Below are positions 25,353 through 38,189 of a stretch of DNA of 64,000 bases, one piece after another. The position numbers were made by a program, and so were the translations under genes. The notes beneath the pieces were generated by a model. That model was not told where the DNA came from. It did no database searches and worked only from the letters and a program-made list of their open reading frames with translations. Source of the DNA: Salvelinus alpinus (lineage: Eukaryota > Chordata > Actinopteri > Salmoniformes > Salmonidae); assembly GCF_045679555.1 (NCBI RefSeq), contig NC_092087.1, positions 20,575,925 to 20,639,924 of the forward strand, read 5' to 3'. The first letter of the stretch is position 1; every line of letters starts with the position of its first letter.

Positions 25353-25719
25353 GTCCATTAAGGGTCCATTTCCTTTAGCTCATAATTTGAAGGAATTTTT
25401 TTTTGCCTCTAGCCCCCTATCCTAAAAACCTAGATACAAAAGACTGAATAAGTCATGATCAATAAAAAGATAGGCAGTAACTTGGTGAATGGCAGGTGAC
25501 TCTGGATCACAGGGAGAATAAGACATCAAACGTATGGGCTATGCCCAGGAAGTAGTGTTCAGTCTGGCCTAATATGTTGGCCTGCTGGTGCTCATTTGAT
25601 TTAATGTGATGTATATTGTCTGTCTATATATTTTGTACACTAGGGGAACTCTCACATGGGGTTATAGGTCACTGGTCACATGTACAGGTAGGTAGCCCAT
25701 AGACCATATATAGTATATA
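25353..25719. other. Unassigned sequence
   Basis: No gene or recognised repeat was seen. Confidence 0.4.
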
Positions 25720-25908
25720 CAGTGCCTTCGGAAAGTATTCAAACCCCTCCACATTTTGCTACATTACAGCCTTATTCTAAAATTGATGAAATAGTTGTTT
25801 TCCTCATCAATTTACACACAATACCCCACAATGACAATGGAAAAACAGGTTTTTAGAAATTTTAGCAAATTTATAATAAAACATATAACAAAAAATATGA
25901 CATTTACA
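25720..25908 (+). mobile_element. Tc1 end fragment
   Basis: It starts CAGTGCCTTCGGAAAGTATT after a TA, with AATACCCCACAATGAC further in. This is the terminal part of the Tc1 family also represented at 51610-51740 and 62793-64000. It is cut by the next element. Confidence 0.65.
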
Positions 25909-25910
25909 TA

Positions 25911-26520
25911 CAGTGGTGGAAAAAGTACCCAATTGTCATACTTGAGTAAAAGTAAAGATACCATAATAAAAAATGACTCAAGTAAAAGTGAAAGTCAACA
26001 AGTAAAATACTACTTGAGTAAAAGTTAAAGTATTTGGTTTTAAATATACTTAAGTATGAAAAGTAAAGGTAATTGTTAAGATATACTTAAGTATCAAAAT
26101 TAAAAGTATAAATAATTTCACATTCATTATATTAAGTAAACCAGACGGCACACTTTTTAAAATTTATTTTATTTACGGATAGCCAGGGGCTCACTCCAAC
26201 ACTCAGACATCATTTAAAAACGAAGCATTTGTGTTTAGTGAGTCTGCCAGATAAGAGGCAGTTGGGATGACCAGGGATGTTCTCTTAATAATTGTGTGAA
26301 TTGGATAATTTTCCTGTCCTGCTAAGCATTCAAAATGTAACTAATACTTTTGGGTGTCAGGGAAAATGTATGGAGTAAAAAGTACATTATTTTCTTTAGG
26401 AATGTAATGGAGTAAAAGTAGAACTTGTCAAAAATATAAATAGTAAAGCAAAGTACAGATACCCCAAAAAACTACTTAAGTAGTACCTCAGTATTTTTAC
26501 TTAAGTACTTTACACCACTG
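25911..26520. mobile_element. hAT-like non-autonomous element
   Basis: The 610-bp unit runs from CAGTGGTGGAAAAAGTAC to GTACTTTACACCACTG. Short CAGTGGTG/CACCACTG ends and repeated ACTTGAGTAAAAGTA words mark a common fish non-autonomous element. Its 8-bp target duplication could not be confirmed because other elements abut both sides. Confidence 0.6.
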
Positions 26521-26522
26521 TA

Positions 26523-27565
26523 CAGTACCAGTCAAAAGTTTGGACACACCTACTGATTCAAGGGTTTTTCATAATTTGTACTATTTTCTACATAGTAGAA
26601 TAATAGTGAAGACATCAAAATGAAATAACACATATGGAATCATGTAGTAACCAAAAAAGTGTTAAATATATTTTAGATTCTTCAAGGTAGCCACCCTTTG
26701 TGTTGATGACAGCATTGCACAAGCTTGGCATTCGCTCAACCAGCTTCATCTGGAATGCTTTTCCAACAGTGTTGAAGGAGTTCCCACATCTGCTGAGCAC
26801 TTGTTGGCTGCTTTTCCTTCACTCTGCAGTCCAACTCATACCAAACCATCTCAATTGGGTTGAGGTCGGGTGATTGTGGAGGCCAGGTCATCTGATGCAG
26901 CACTCCATCACCCTCCTTCTTGGTCAAACAGCCCGTTCACAGCCTGGAGGTGTGTTAGGTCATTGCCCTGTTGAAAAAAAAATGATAGTCCCACTAAGCG
27001 CAAACCAGATTGGATGGCGTATCGCTGCAGAATGCTTTGGTAGCCATGCAGGTTAAGTGTGCCTTGAATTCTAAATAAATCAGACAGTGTCACCAGCAAA
27101 GCACCCCCACACCATCACACCTCCTCCTCCATGCTTCACGGTCGGAACCACACATGCGGAGATCATCCGTTCACCTACTCTGCGTCTCACAAAGACAACG
27201 GCAGTTGGAACCAAAAATCTCAAATTTGACCAAAGGCCAGTTTTACACTGGTCCAATGTCCATTGCTCGTGTTTCTTGGCCCAAGTCTCTTCTTCTTATT
27301 GGTGTCCTTTAGTAGTGTTTATTTTGCAGCAATTCGACCATGAAGGCCTGATTCACACAGTCTCCTCTGAACAGTTGATGTTGAGATGTGTCTGTTACTT
27401 GAACTCTGTGAAGCATTGATTTGGGCCTCAATCTCAGGTGCAGTTAACTCTAACGAACTTATCCTCTGCAGCAGAGGTGATGGTTTATGCGACTGAAAAA
27501 AAGCTGTTATTGCTATAATATGGACTTGGTATTTTCCCAAATAGGGCTTTCTTCTGTATACCAAC
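26523..27565 (-). mobile_element. Tc1/mariner element, truncated by an L2 insertion
   Basis: The terminal repeat CAGTACCAGTCAAAAGTTTG follows a TA at 26521-26522. Minus-strand transposase remnants include the N-terminal STSTVQRRL block (27564-27319) and the C-terminal WPPQSPDLNPIEMVWYELD block (26927-26736). The latter has the third catalytic acidic residue context. The 5' end of the transposase and the right terminal repeat are missing where the L2-like sequence begins. Confidence 0.8.
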
Positions 27566-28845
27566 TCAAATCAAATTTTATTTGTCACATACACATGGTT
27601 AGCAGATGTTAATGCGAGTGTAGCGAAATGCTTGTGCTTCTAGTTCCGACAATGCAGTAATAACCAACGAGTAATCTAACCTAACAATTCCACAACAACT
27701 ACATTATAGACACAAGTGTAAAGGGATTAAGAATATGTACATACAAATATATGAATGAGTGATGGTACAGAACGGCATAGGCAAGATGCAGTAGATGGTA
27801 TAGAGTACAGTATATACATATGAGAGGAGTAATGTAGGGTATGTAAACATTATATAAAGTGGCATTGTTTAAAGTGGCTAGCGATACATTTTTACATCCA
27901 TTTTTCCATTATTAAAGTGGCTGGAGTTGAGTCAGTATGTTGGCAGCAGCCACTCAATGTTAGTGGTGGCTGTTTAACAGTCTCATGGCCTTGAGATAGA
28001 AGCTGTTTTTCAGTCTCTCGGTCCCTGCTTTGATGCACCTGTACTGACTTCGCCTTCTGGATGATAGCGGGGTGAACAGGCAGTGGCTCGGGTCGTTGTT
28101 GTCCTTGATGTTCTTTATGGCCTTCCTGTGACATCGTGTGGTGTAGGTGTCCTGGAGGGCAGGTAGTTTGCCCCCGGTGATGCGTTGTGCAGACCTCACT
28201 ACCCTCTGGAGAGCCTTACGGTTGTGGGCGGTAGTCGTTTAGCTCAGTTACCTTAGCTTTCTTGGGAACAGGAACAATGGTGGCCCTCCTGTGGGAACAG
28301 CAGACTGGAATAAGGATTGATTGAATATGTCCGTAAACACACCAGCCTGCTGGTCTGCGCATGCTCTGAGGACGCGGCTGGGGATGTCGTCTGGGCCTGC
28401 AGCCTTGCGAGGGTTAACACGTTTAAATGTTTTACTCACGTCGGCTGCAGTGAAGGAGAGTCCACAGGTTTTGGTAGCGGGCCGTGTCAGTGGCACTGTA
28501 TTGTCCTCAAAGCGAGCAAAGAAGTTGTTTAGTCTGTCTGGGAGCAAGACATCCTGGTCCACGACGGGGCTGGTTTTCTTTTTGTAATCCGTGATTGACT
28601 GTAGACCCTGCCACATACCTCTTGTGTCTGAGCCGTTGAATTGCGACTCTACTTTGTCTCTATACTGACGCTTAGCTTGTTTGATTGCCTTGCGGAGGGA
28701 ATAGCTACACTGTTTGTATTCGGTCATGTTTCCGGTCACCTTGCCCTGGTTAAAAGCAGTGGTTCGCGCTTTCAGTTTCGCGCGAATGCTGCCATCAATC
28801 CACGGTTTCTGGTTTGGGAATGTTTTAATGTTACCACCTGAATTT
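27566..28845 (-). mobile_element. L2-like LINE fragment
   Basis: The 3' end (27566) has the CACATACACATGGTTAGCAG text common to L2-like copies here. Minus-strand frames give the C-terminus (RITGGKLPALQDTY, RSRRRSQYRCIKAG type) and, beyond an internal deletion near 28230, an N-proximal RT piece (VNPRKAAGPDDIPSRVL). It is truncated, deleted and dead. Confidence 0.7.
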
Positions 28846-29229
28846 TACATTTTATTTGCCCATATAAGGTTTGTTATGACCGAGTATACTTTTTGAAAGA
28901 ATGCCTTCGGTGGGGTAATTGGTATTTCTGAAAATAAATACAAAAACTTTGGGAGCCATGCCATTCTGAAGAGGTTCATTGTACCTGTAAGATTTATGGG
29001 AAATTGTTCAATTTAATTAGATCGGCTTTCATATTGTTCAGTAATGGAATAAACTTATCTTTATGTATTTGTTGTTTGTTGTCACTTATTAAGAATCCTA
29101 AGTATTCAATATTTTTTTGTGGTCCACTTAAAGGATTGCTTTAGATCGTAAGTTATTATTAAAAATGTTCCTATTGCCATATTTTTTTTTCTCCCACATT
29201 CATTTTATATCCTGAGATTTTAGAGTAAT

Positions 29230-29660
29230 TGTCACACCCTGGCCTTAGTTATCTTTGTTTTCATTATTATTTTAGTTAGGTCAGGGTGTGACATGGGGAA
29301 TGTATGTGTTTTGGTTTGTCTAGGGGTTTGTACGTTTAATGGGTCAGTGTCTTTTCTAGGTGTTTGTATGTCTATGGCTGCCTAGATTGGTTCTCAATTA
29401 GAGGCAGCTGTGGTTAATTGTCTCTGATTGAGAGCCATATTTAAGGCAGCCATAGGCATTTGGGTTTTGTGGGTAATTGTCTATGTTGAACGTTTGTTGC
29501 TTGTCAATGCACTTACGTCGTTAGCTTCACGGTCGTTTGTTGTTTTGTTTAGTTTGTATTCAGTGTTCGTTTCGTGTTTTTCCCTTCTCTAAATAAAAGA
29601 GAATGTATTTTGCACACGCTGCGCCTTGGTCCTCTCTCTCACCCATAGACGATCGTGACA
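29230..29660 (+). repeat. Solo LTR, family A, TSD GTAAT
   Basis: The 431-bp unit runs from TGTCACACCCTGG to CGATCGTGACA with GTAAT at 29225-29229 and 29661-29665. A sense AATAAA lies near 29590. It is inserted in the L1-like element. Confidence 0.9.
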
Positions 29661-29757
29661 GTAATCTACAAATATTTTTAACAAAGGTAATCTCTGATCT
29701 CTTTCAACTGTCTTGTGCTTGTCTCCACCCCATCAGGTGTCTCCCATTTGTCCCCAT

Positions 29758-30054
29758 TGTAATGATGTGCGCTGAGAGCCGGGAAGCAAGTTCACAGAGT
29801 GAGTGTTTTAATAAATAAACGCAACATAATCCAAAATAAGAAACACGAACAACGCACAGACATGAAACTGAAACAGAAACAATGACGCCTGGGGAAGGAA
29901 CCAAGAGGAGTGACATATATAGGGCAAGTAATCAACGCAGTGATGGAGTCCAGGTGAGTTTCATATTGCGCTAATGCACGTAACGATGGTGACAGGTGTG
30001 CACCTTAACAAGCAGCCTGGTGACCTAAAGGCCGGAGAGGGAGCACCCGTGACA
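29758..30054 (-). repeat. Solo LTR, family B, TSD CCCAT
   Basis: The 297-bp unit runs from TGTAATGATGTGCG to CACCCGTGACA with CCCAT at 29753-29757 and 30055-30059. It is inserted inside the family C LTR. The same family is at 52567-52859 on the other strand. Confidence 0.88.
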
Positions 30055-30319
30055 CCCATTATCTCCTGTGTATTTATACCTGCATTTTCTGTTTGTCTGT
30101 TGCCAGTTTGTTTTGTCCTGTCAAGTCCTACCAGCGTGTTCCCGTATTTCCTGTGCTCTAGTTTTTGTTTTTCCCAGTCTACCCAGTTCTGACCTTTCTG
30201 CCTGTCCTAACCCTGATCCTGCCTACCATCCTGTACCTGCCTGACTCTGATTTGGATTACGACTCTTAGCCTGCCTTGACTTACCTTTTGCCTTCTTCGT
30301 TCCCCTCGGACTGCTCGAA

Positions 30320-30705
30320 GATAGAGAATTTGATAACACTGACGTCCGGGAGGGAACTCACCTGGGCTACGGTGGTGTGGGTGCAACAGTCCACCGTTTG
30401 CCTCAATCTGGAGGAGTTCATGGTGGTGGAGGTACGTAAAGTGTTTGATTCTCCATTGTCCAGGAGAGAGGCTGCTCATAAGCTGCTCCAACTACGCCAG
30501 GACTCCTGTAGTGTGGCAGACCACGTGGTGAATTATAGCACGTTGGCGGCTGAGAGTGCCTGGAACCCGGAAGCCCTGTTCGACACATTCATTCACCGAT
30601 TATCGGAGGTGATTGAAGATGAGCTTGCAGCCCGGGAGCTGCCCACGGAGCTCGACTCCCTCATAGCCTTGACCATCTGGGATCGATGGGCGGCTACGGG
30701 AATGT
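30320..30705 (+). pseudogene. Gypsy gag fragment
   Basis: The plus-strand frame reads REAAHKLLQLRQDSCSVADH and ELPTELDSLIALTIW, the capsid-like part of a Gypsy gag. It is closely parallel to the intact gag at 57191-58111 ([16 protein letters not shown]). The zinc knuckle is lost. Confidence 0.65.
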
Positions 30706-30939
30706 AGGAGGGAGAGGGAGTCTGTTCCCTGTCGGCCTCGCTCGTCCTCAATTTCCACCTCGTCTCCGAGGAATCCCGGAAATCCCCAAAGTCTACATTT
30801 CCGAGTGGATCGTTGTCACCGGAGTTCTCTCGTAAATCACAGAGGTTAGTAGGTATGGGGAGGTGCCTAGCTAACCGGATCTGTGTCAAGGATTCTACCC
30901 GTGCTCCGGTTCTGGAATGAGCACATTCCTCGAGGCTCA

Positions 30940-31880
30940 CCTGTCATCCTGGCTACCGTCAGACCTTGGCTTTCGTACGACAACGTTTTGGTGGTCCACC
31001 ATGGTTCCTGACGGCTCCGCATTCATGCACTGTGTGTGCAGAGAACAAGACTCTGCGGCATGCTCTGTCTGGCCTCCTTCAACCACTCCCTGTTCCTCAC
31101 CTCCCCTGGTCCCATATATTCTTGGACTTCATGAAAGGTTTCCCTCCGTCAGATGGCAACACCACCTGTGGTGGATAGCCGCCCATTTTATCCCCCTTCC
31201 TAAGTTTCCCTCAGCTAAGGAGACGGCCCAGCTCATGGTATAGCACATCTTCTGGATCCATGGACTTCCGGTCAACATGGTCTCCGATCGCAGTCCTCAG
31301 TTCTACATCCTGGTTCTGGAAGGCGTTCTGTTCCCTCATTGGGTTGTCGGCCAGCCTGTTCTCTGGTTTTCATCCCCAGTCTAACGGCCAGTTGGAGCAA
31401 GCCAATTAGGACCTGGAGACAACTATTCATTGTCTCGTCTCCACCAATCCCACCACCTGGAGCCAGCAACTCGTGTGGGTGTAATATGCCTGCAACACCC
31501 TTTCCTGTTCTGCTACGACTATCTCGCCATTTGAGTGTTCCCTGGGATATCAGCCCCCACTCTTCCCGTAACAAGAGGAAGAGGTCAGCATACCTTCTGC
31601 CCAGATGTTCATCAGTTGCTGTCGCCGGGCCTCTCTTCTCAAGACCACTTCCAGGTATCGACGACAGGAGGACCGCCACCGGACCCCTGCTCCCCGCTAC
31701 TGTCTTGGGCAGAGGGTATGGATTTCCACTCGGGATCTGCCCCTCCAGGTGGAGTCCTGCCAACTTTCCCCCCATTTCATCGGCCCTTTCACCATCTCTA
31801 AGGTCCTTAGGCCCTCTGCTGTTCGCCTTCTGTTGCCCCGCACTCTCCATATACATCCCACTTTACATGTATCTAGAATT
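30940..31880 (+). pseudogene. Gypsy integrase fragment
   Basis: Frame-shifted plus-strand text includes LPWSHIFLDFMKGFPPSDG (first catalytic Asp region), [19 protein letters not shown] and a GPFTISKVL-like GPY/F segment near 31780. It is out of frame in several places and dead. Confidence 0.6.
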
Positions 31881-32154
31881 AAATGCCTGTCTCACAGCCC
31901 TATGTCTTCTGTTTCCCGTCAAGTCCTACCAGCGTGTTCCTGTGTTTCCTGTGTTCTACTTTTTGTTTTTCCTAGTCTTCCCAGTTTGGACCTTTCTGCC
32001 TGTACTGACCCTGATCCTGTTAGCCGTCCTGTACCTGCCTGACTCTGATTTGGATTATGACTCTTTGCCTGCCCCTTGTACTATAATAAACTCTGAGACT
32101 TGCACTATCCACCTCCTGTGTCTGCATCTGGGTCTTAGCCTGAGCCTTGATAAA

Positions 32155-32307
32155 AGGGGGAATTGAGTTTTCAATATTGTCCAGGTATATCAGGAAATCA
32201 TCTCCAAATAAGTTTTGTTCATATTCATGTTTATCGATACTGATACCTGCTACGTTTCGGTCCTGTCTAAATCTTTCTTCAAGCGGTTCAAATGCCAGTG
32301 CAAACAA
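32155..32307 (-). pseudogene. L1-like reverse transcriptase fragment
   Basis: The minus strand reads FALAFEPLEERFRQDRN then NLFGDDFLIYLDN, the RT palm motif of L1-clade LINEs with FADD changed to FGDD. It ends abruptly at the Gypsy insertion. Confidence 0.7.
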
Positions 32308-32618
32308 GAGGGGGAAGAGGGGACCACCCTGTCTTGTGCCTCTTTTCTAAAGCAATTTAATCAGATAATGTATTATTTGTGTATATTCTTGCTTTAGGAC
32401 ATTTATGTAATATTTTTATATAATTTATTATTTTAGCTGGAAAGTTGAAAGCTTTCAATGTTTTAAATAGAAAAAGGCCATTTAAGATGGTCGAAAGCCT
32501 TTTCGGCATCAACAGCCATTATTGATAAATGTATATCTTGTTTTTTTTGTATTTTATTAAACTGAAACATGTTCTTGTACTTGTTTGTCTATTTTTAAGA
32601 AACCCTGTTTGATATGTA

Positions 32619-35600
32619 TTAAAACCGACAACATTCCGCTGAAATGGCAGCGCGGGAAATTCAAAAATATTTTTTAGAAATATGTAACTTTCACACATTT
32701 AACCTCTAACGAGCCTCTACCCCGGGTCCGGGATCACCCCCCACCCCCCCACACACTGATTAGCATAGCTAGCATAGCTTCACAAGTAGATAGTAGCATC
32801 TAAATATCATTAAATCACAAGTCCAAGACACCAGATGAAAGATACAGATCTTGTGAATAAAGCCACCATTTCAGATTTTTAAAATGTTTTACAGGGAAGA
32901 CAAAATATGTAAATCTATTAGCTAAACACGTTAGCAAAATACACCACTTTTCTAACTCCATCAGTTTCTTACTACTTCAGGTGCTATCACCAATTCGGCT
33001 AAACTAAGATATTGATAGCCACTAACCAAGAAAAAACCTCTTCAGATGACAGTCTGATAACATATTTATGGTATAGGATAGGTTTTGTTAGAAAAAAGTG
33101 CATATTTCAGGTAGAAATCACAGTTTACAATTGCACCGACCATCACAAGACGACTAGAATTACTATAGAGAGCAACGTGTATGACCAATTTACTCTTAAT
33201 AAAACATTTCATAAGAATAGACAAAGCATAGCAATGGAAAGACCCAGATCTTGTGATTCCAGACAATATTTCAGATTTTCTAAGCGTTTTACAGCGAAAA
33301 CACAATAAATCGATAAGTTAGCATACCACATGTGAAAACGTTACCAGAGCATCGATTCCAGCCAAAGAGCGCTATAACGTAATCACCGCCAAAATATATT
33401 AATTTTTTCACTAACCTTCTCAGAATTCTTCCGATGACACTCCTGTAACATCATTTTACAACATACATATACAGTTTGTTCGAAAATGTGCATATTTAGC
33501 CATACAAAACCGTGGTTATACAATGGAAATAGTCACAACTCAAGCATCAAAATGAGGGACGTCAGCTTTCAGAGTGATCTAGTTTAATCGAAAGCTAATC
33601 ATATACTTGACTAAAAAATACAGGGTTGACAGGAATCGAAAGACAAATTAGTTCTTAATGCAACCGCTGACTTACATTTTTAAAATTATCCTTACTTTTC
33701 AATACAGGGTTCGCCAAGTGAAGCTATACCAAACAAAATGGCGAAATATGCGTTTAAAATATTTCGACAGAACAACGATTTATCATATTAAATATTGCTT
33801 ACTTTGAGCTGTTCTTCCATCAGATTCTTGGGCAATGTATCCTTTCTATGTTATAAACTTCTTTTGGTCGATAGATGTCCTCTGTCCTTCGAAATGTCCA
33901 CTAACAACGACCGAGACCCCGAAACGTTCCCAAAGCTTAAAAGTGCACGACAAAGAAATTCCTCAGAATCGCACTAAACGGATATAAATTGCTATAAAAC
34001 GGTTCAAATTAACTACATTATGATGTTTTTAACAACTATAACGAGTAAAAACATGACCAGACAAATATTACTGGTTAAACAACGATTTGGAATGAGGCAA
34101 GTCCGATGTCCATCCTGCTTGTGACGCGCGAAGAAAAGAGAGTGGTACTTCCACGTTTTCTTGTTTTATAGTGGCTGTGATTGTGCAATCGACTCCATTC
34201 AAAACGTGATGACGTACAGACACCCAGAGGAAGACGTAGGCAGTGTCGGTTTCTTCATAGCATTCACTGTCGCCTTAAAAACAGACTCCAGATCAGGGGT
34301 AAAAATTTCTGAAATCTGACCCCTGTCATGAAAAGTGCTGTAGATATAGTTCTGTACCACTCAGAGACAAAATTCCAACGGCTATAGAAACTAGAAAGTG
34401 TTTTCTATCCAATAATAACAATAATATGCATATTGTACGATCAAGAATTTAGCACGAGGCAGTTTAATTTGGAGACCCAAATATGCTAATGCGGAACAGC
34501 ACCCCCTATAGTTCCAAGAAGTTAACAAGTCCAATACAGCAAATGAAAAATAAACATCTTGTTAATCTACCCATCCTGTCCGATTTCAAAAAGGCTTTAC
34601 AGCGAAAGCACAACATATGATTATGTTAGTTCAGAGCCAAGTCAAAAAAACACACAGCCATGTTTCCAGCCAAAGATAGGAGTCACAAAAAGCAGAAATA
34701 TATATAGAATTAATCACTAACCTTTGATGATCTTCATCAGATGACACTCATAGAACATCATGTTACACAATACATGTATGTTTTGTTCGATAATGTGCAT
34801 ATTTATATCCAAAAATCTCAGTTTACATTGGCGCGTTACGTGCAGTAATGTTTTGATTCCAAAACATCCGGTGATTTTGCAGATAGCCACAGAAATCCCA
34901 GAAATACTCATAATAAACATTGATAAAAGATACAAGTGTTAATCACAGAATTAAAGATAGACTTCTCCTTAATGCAACCGCTGTGTCAGATTTCAAAAAA
35001 ACTTTACGGAAAAAGCATAATCTGAGTACGGCGCTCAGAGCCCAATCCAGCCAAAGAAATATCCGCCATGTTGGAGTCAACAGAAGTTAGAAATAACATG
35101 ATAAATATTCACTTACCTTTGATGATCTTCATCAGAATGCACTCCCAGGAATCCCAATTCGACAATAAATGACTGATTTGTTCCATAAAGTCCATCATTT
35201 ATGTCCAAATAGCCACTAGTTGTTAGAGTGTTCAGCCCAGTAATCCATCTTCATGAGCACTACGTCCAGAAAAAACTCAAAGTTCCGTTACAAGTCGTAG
35301 AAACTTATCAAACGATGTATGGAATCAATCTTTAGGATGTTTTTAACATAAATCATCAATAATGTTCCAACCGGAGAATTCCATTGTCTGTAGCAAAGCA
35401 CTGGAACGAGAGCTAACTCTGTTGGGAGCGCGCATCACGAGCCTGAGACACTCTGCCAGACCCATGACTCATTCAGCTCCCATTCCCCCTCCTTTATAGC
35501 AGAAGCCTGAAACAAGTTTCTAAAGACAGTTGACATCTAGTGGAAGCCTTAGGAAGTGCAACTTAACCCCATAGACACTCTGTATTCGGTAGGCCATGCT

Positions 35601-35848
35601 TTGAAAAACTACAAACCTCAGATTTCCCACTTCCTGGTTGAATTCTTCTCAGGTTTTCGCCTGCCATATGAGTTCTGTTATACTCACAGACATCATTCAA
35701 ACAGTTTTAGAAACTTCAGAGTGTTTTTTATCCAATACTACTAATAATATGCATATATTAGCATCTGGGACAGAGAAGCAGGCAGTTTACTCTGGGCACG
35801 CATTTCATGCAAAAGTGAAAATGCTGCCCCCTATCCCAAACAGGTTAA
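32619..35848 (+). mobile_element. TTAA-flanked repeat copy P4 (outer)
   Basis: It begins TTAA then AACCGACAACATTCCG and ends CAGG then TTAA at 35845-35848. A second copy (32699-34525) sits inside it, bounded by TTAA. Flanking L1-like sequence resumes directly at GTCTGGGAAGAC. Confidence 0.6.
32699..34525 (+). mobile_element. TTAA-flanked repeat copy P5 (nested)
   Basis: It runs from TTAACCTCTAACGAGCCTC to CCAAGAAGTTAA and is inserted in copy P4. P4 text continues across the break (TTTCACACATT then CAAGTCCAATACAGC). No transposase frame is visible. Confidence 0.65.
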
Positions 35849-36019
35849 GTCTGGGAAGACTTTTGCCATTCTATTGCTTATACTTTTGTAATTATTTTAT
35901 TGCCACAAATTATTAAACTTATGGGTCTATAATCAGCAGGGGACTCGCCACATTTTTCCGGTTTTAATATAACTGAAATAATTGTTTGATACATGGAACT
36001 AGACAGTTCAGATTTAAAA

Positions 36020-36205
36020 AAAATCTTTATTTATCTAGGCAAATCCGTTAAGAACAAATTCTTATTTTCAACAACGGCCTAGGAACAATGGGTTAACTGC
36101 CTTGTTCAGGGGCAGATGGGCAGCTTTTAACCTTGTTAGCTCAGGGATTCGATCTTGCAACCTTTCCGTTAGGAGTCCAACAATCTAACCACTAACACGG
36201 TGACA
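36020..36205 (-). mobile_element. tRNA-derived SINE
   Basis: The minus-strand element has a damaged tRNA-like head near 36195 and the common tail (AAGGCAGTTAACCC, AAGAATTTGTTCTTAA). It is inserted in the L1-like element. Confidence 0.7.
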
Positions 36206-36761
36206 AATGCCATGTATGTTGTCATTTGTGTAAATAGGGGCGCTACTTTGTCCCAAAATGTTGAGTAGAATTCTATGGGAAAGCCCTCCATTCCTGGTGC
36301 ATTTCTCCGCACTAATGTTTTAACAGTATCTAATATTTTTGGGGGGGTGATCTCTGTTTTTAGTGATTCTTTTTGATCTGCTGATAATGGCTTCAGGGTT
36401 GTTGAGTCCTCGAAGGCTATATGTTTCCGTCCAACTATTGTTTAATTCTGCTTGATATAAATGTTCATAGAAGCTTTTAAAATTGGAATGAATCGCATTG
36501 TTTCTAATTACCACATTTATATCCTTATCTTTTAAAATTATAACAGGTTTAGCGTTTATTCATTTTGTGAGAGCTGCGAGATATTAACCAGGTTTATTTT
36601 CCATTAAGTAGTATGCTTTACTTGAGTTTAACCTGTAGTTGTTGGATCTCCAAAAGTAAAATATTGTATTCCTGCTCAAGTTCAGAAATTCTATTTTCTT
36701 CTTTACCTTGTAAAGATTTTTATGGGCTTTTTCTAAGAAAGTGATAAATTTTTATTTAATT

Positions 36762-37810
36762 TTAACCTCTCTGGGATAGGTGGGACGCAATCGTCCCACC
36801 TGGCCAATAGCCAGGGAAAATACAGAGCGCCATATTCAAATAAAATGATATAAAAATCAAACTTTCATTAAATCACACATGTAAGATACCAAATTAAAGC
36901 TACACTCATTGTGAATCGAGCCAACATGTCAGATTTCAAAAAGGCTTTTCGGTGAAAGCATAAGATGCTATTATCTGATGATAGCACAACAGTAAACAAA
37001 GAGAGTAGCATATTTCAACACTGCGGGCACGACACAAAACGCAGAAATAAAAATATAATTCATGCCTTACCTTTGACGAAATTATTTTGTTGGCACTCCA
37101 ATATGTCCCATAAACATCACAAATGGTCCTTTTGTTCGATTAATTCCGTCGATATATATTCAAAATTAAAATTTATTTGGCGCGTTTCATCCAGAAAAAC
37201 ACAGCTTCCAACTTGCGCAACGTCACTACAAAATATATCAAAAGTTACATGTAAACTTTACCAAAACATTTCAAACTACTTTTGTAATACAACGTTAGGT
37301 ATTTTTAAACGTTAATAATCGATCAATTTGAAGACGGGATGATCTGTGTTCAATACAAAAAGAAAACAAACTGACGCAACTTTTTTGGTAATGTGCCTCT
37401 CTCAAACAATTTACTTCAAGTGACCCTCCTTTACGATGGCCTTACTTCTTCATTACACAAAGGAATAACCTCAACCAATTTCCAAAGACTGGTGACATCC
37501 AGTGGAAGCGGTAGGAACTGCAAACAAGTCCCTTAGAAATCTGGTGTCCCAATGAAACCTCATTGAAAGACAGTGACCTCAAAAAAATACAAATTCTGAA
37601 AGGTTTGTCCTCGGGGTTTTACCTGCTACATAAGTTCTGTTATGCTCACAGACATGATTCAAACAGTTTTAGAAACTTCAGAGTGTTTTCTATCCAAATA
37701 CACTAATAATATGCATATCTTATATTCTGGGGATGAGTAGAAGGAAGTTGAAATTGGGCATGCTATTTATCCAAAAGTGAAAATGCTGCCCTCTACCCCG
37801 GAGAAGTTAA
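36762..37810 (+). mobile_element. TTAA-flanked repeat copy P6 (best preserved)
   Basis: TTAA, then CCTCTCTGGGATAGG at the left; CCCCGGAGAAG, then TTAA at the right. The 1041-bp unit has imperfect inverted ends (about 11 of 15 positions). The surrounding L1-like text fits a single TTAA target. Non-coding; piggyBac-like MITE by inference. Confidence 0.7.
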
Positions 37811-38189
37811 TTTCTAAATCAGATTTAACTTTGCAGAGTTTGAGATTATCATTCCCCTAATGTACACCTTAAAGGCATCCAAAATCGACTTTTCTCTGTC
37901 CTCTATGTCTACATTTGTAATGGTAAAGGTTTACATTTTTCCGTTTACGTATTTAATACATTTAGGGTCTGGACGATGCTCTTTATTCATTCTCCAAATT
38001 CTGCCGCTAAGTGTTATTTTCTACTGGTGTAGATATCACAAGATCATGCATCTTTTAAAAGCGTAGTATTTTGTATCTGGGTAGAATAACCTCCAGGTAT
38101 CTTGTAAATTATTTTTAGGGATGACTCCCAATATTAGCTTTTTTTATTACCCAATCTGTCAATCTTATCGAATGTATGATTTAGGACAC

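Larger units (their letters stand above)
29685..32150 (+). mobile_element. Ty3/Gypsy remnant with large internal deletion (family C)
   Basis: The left LTR starts about 29685 and contains a nested solo LTR. The right LTR piece (about 31895-32150) ends GTGTCTGCATCTGGG...TTGATA. Between them lie a gag piece (30320-30705) and an integrase piece (about 30940-31880). The protease, RT and RNase H region is gone. Related solo LTRs are at 45456-45806 and 52272-52954. Confidence 0.7.

Noticed and set aside
31339..32166. 275-residue plus-strand frame as a membrane protein
   Set aside because: Its hydrophobic text comes from out-of-frame Gypsy integrase and LTR sequence.
36762..37810. Hidden exons in the TTAA-flanked repeats
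   Set aside because: Short frames (for example 36965-37315) are not shared between copies in the same frame and show no domain.
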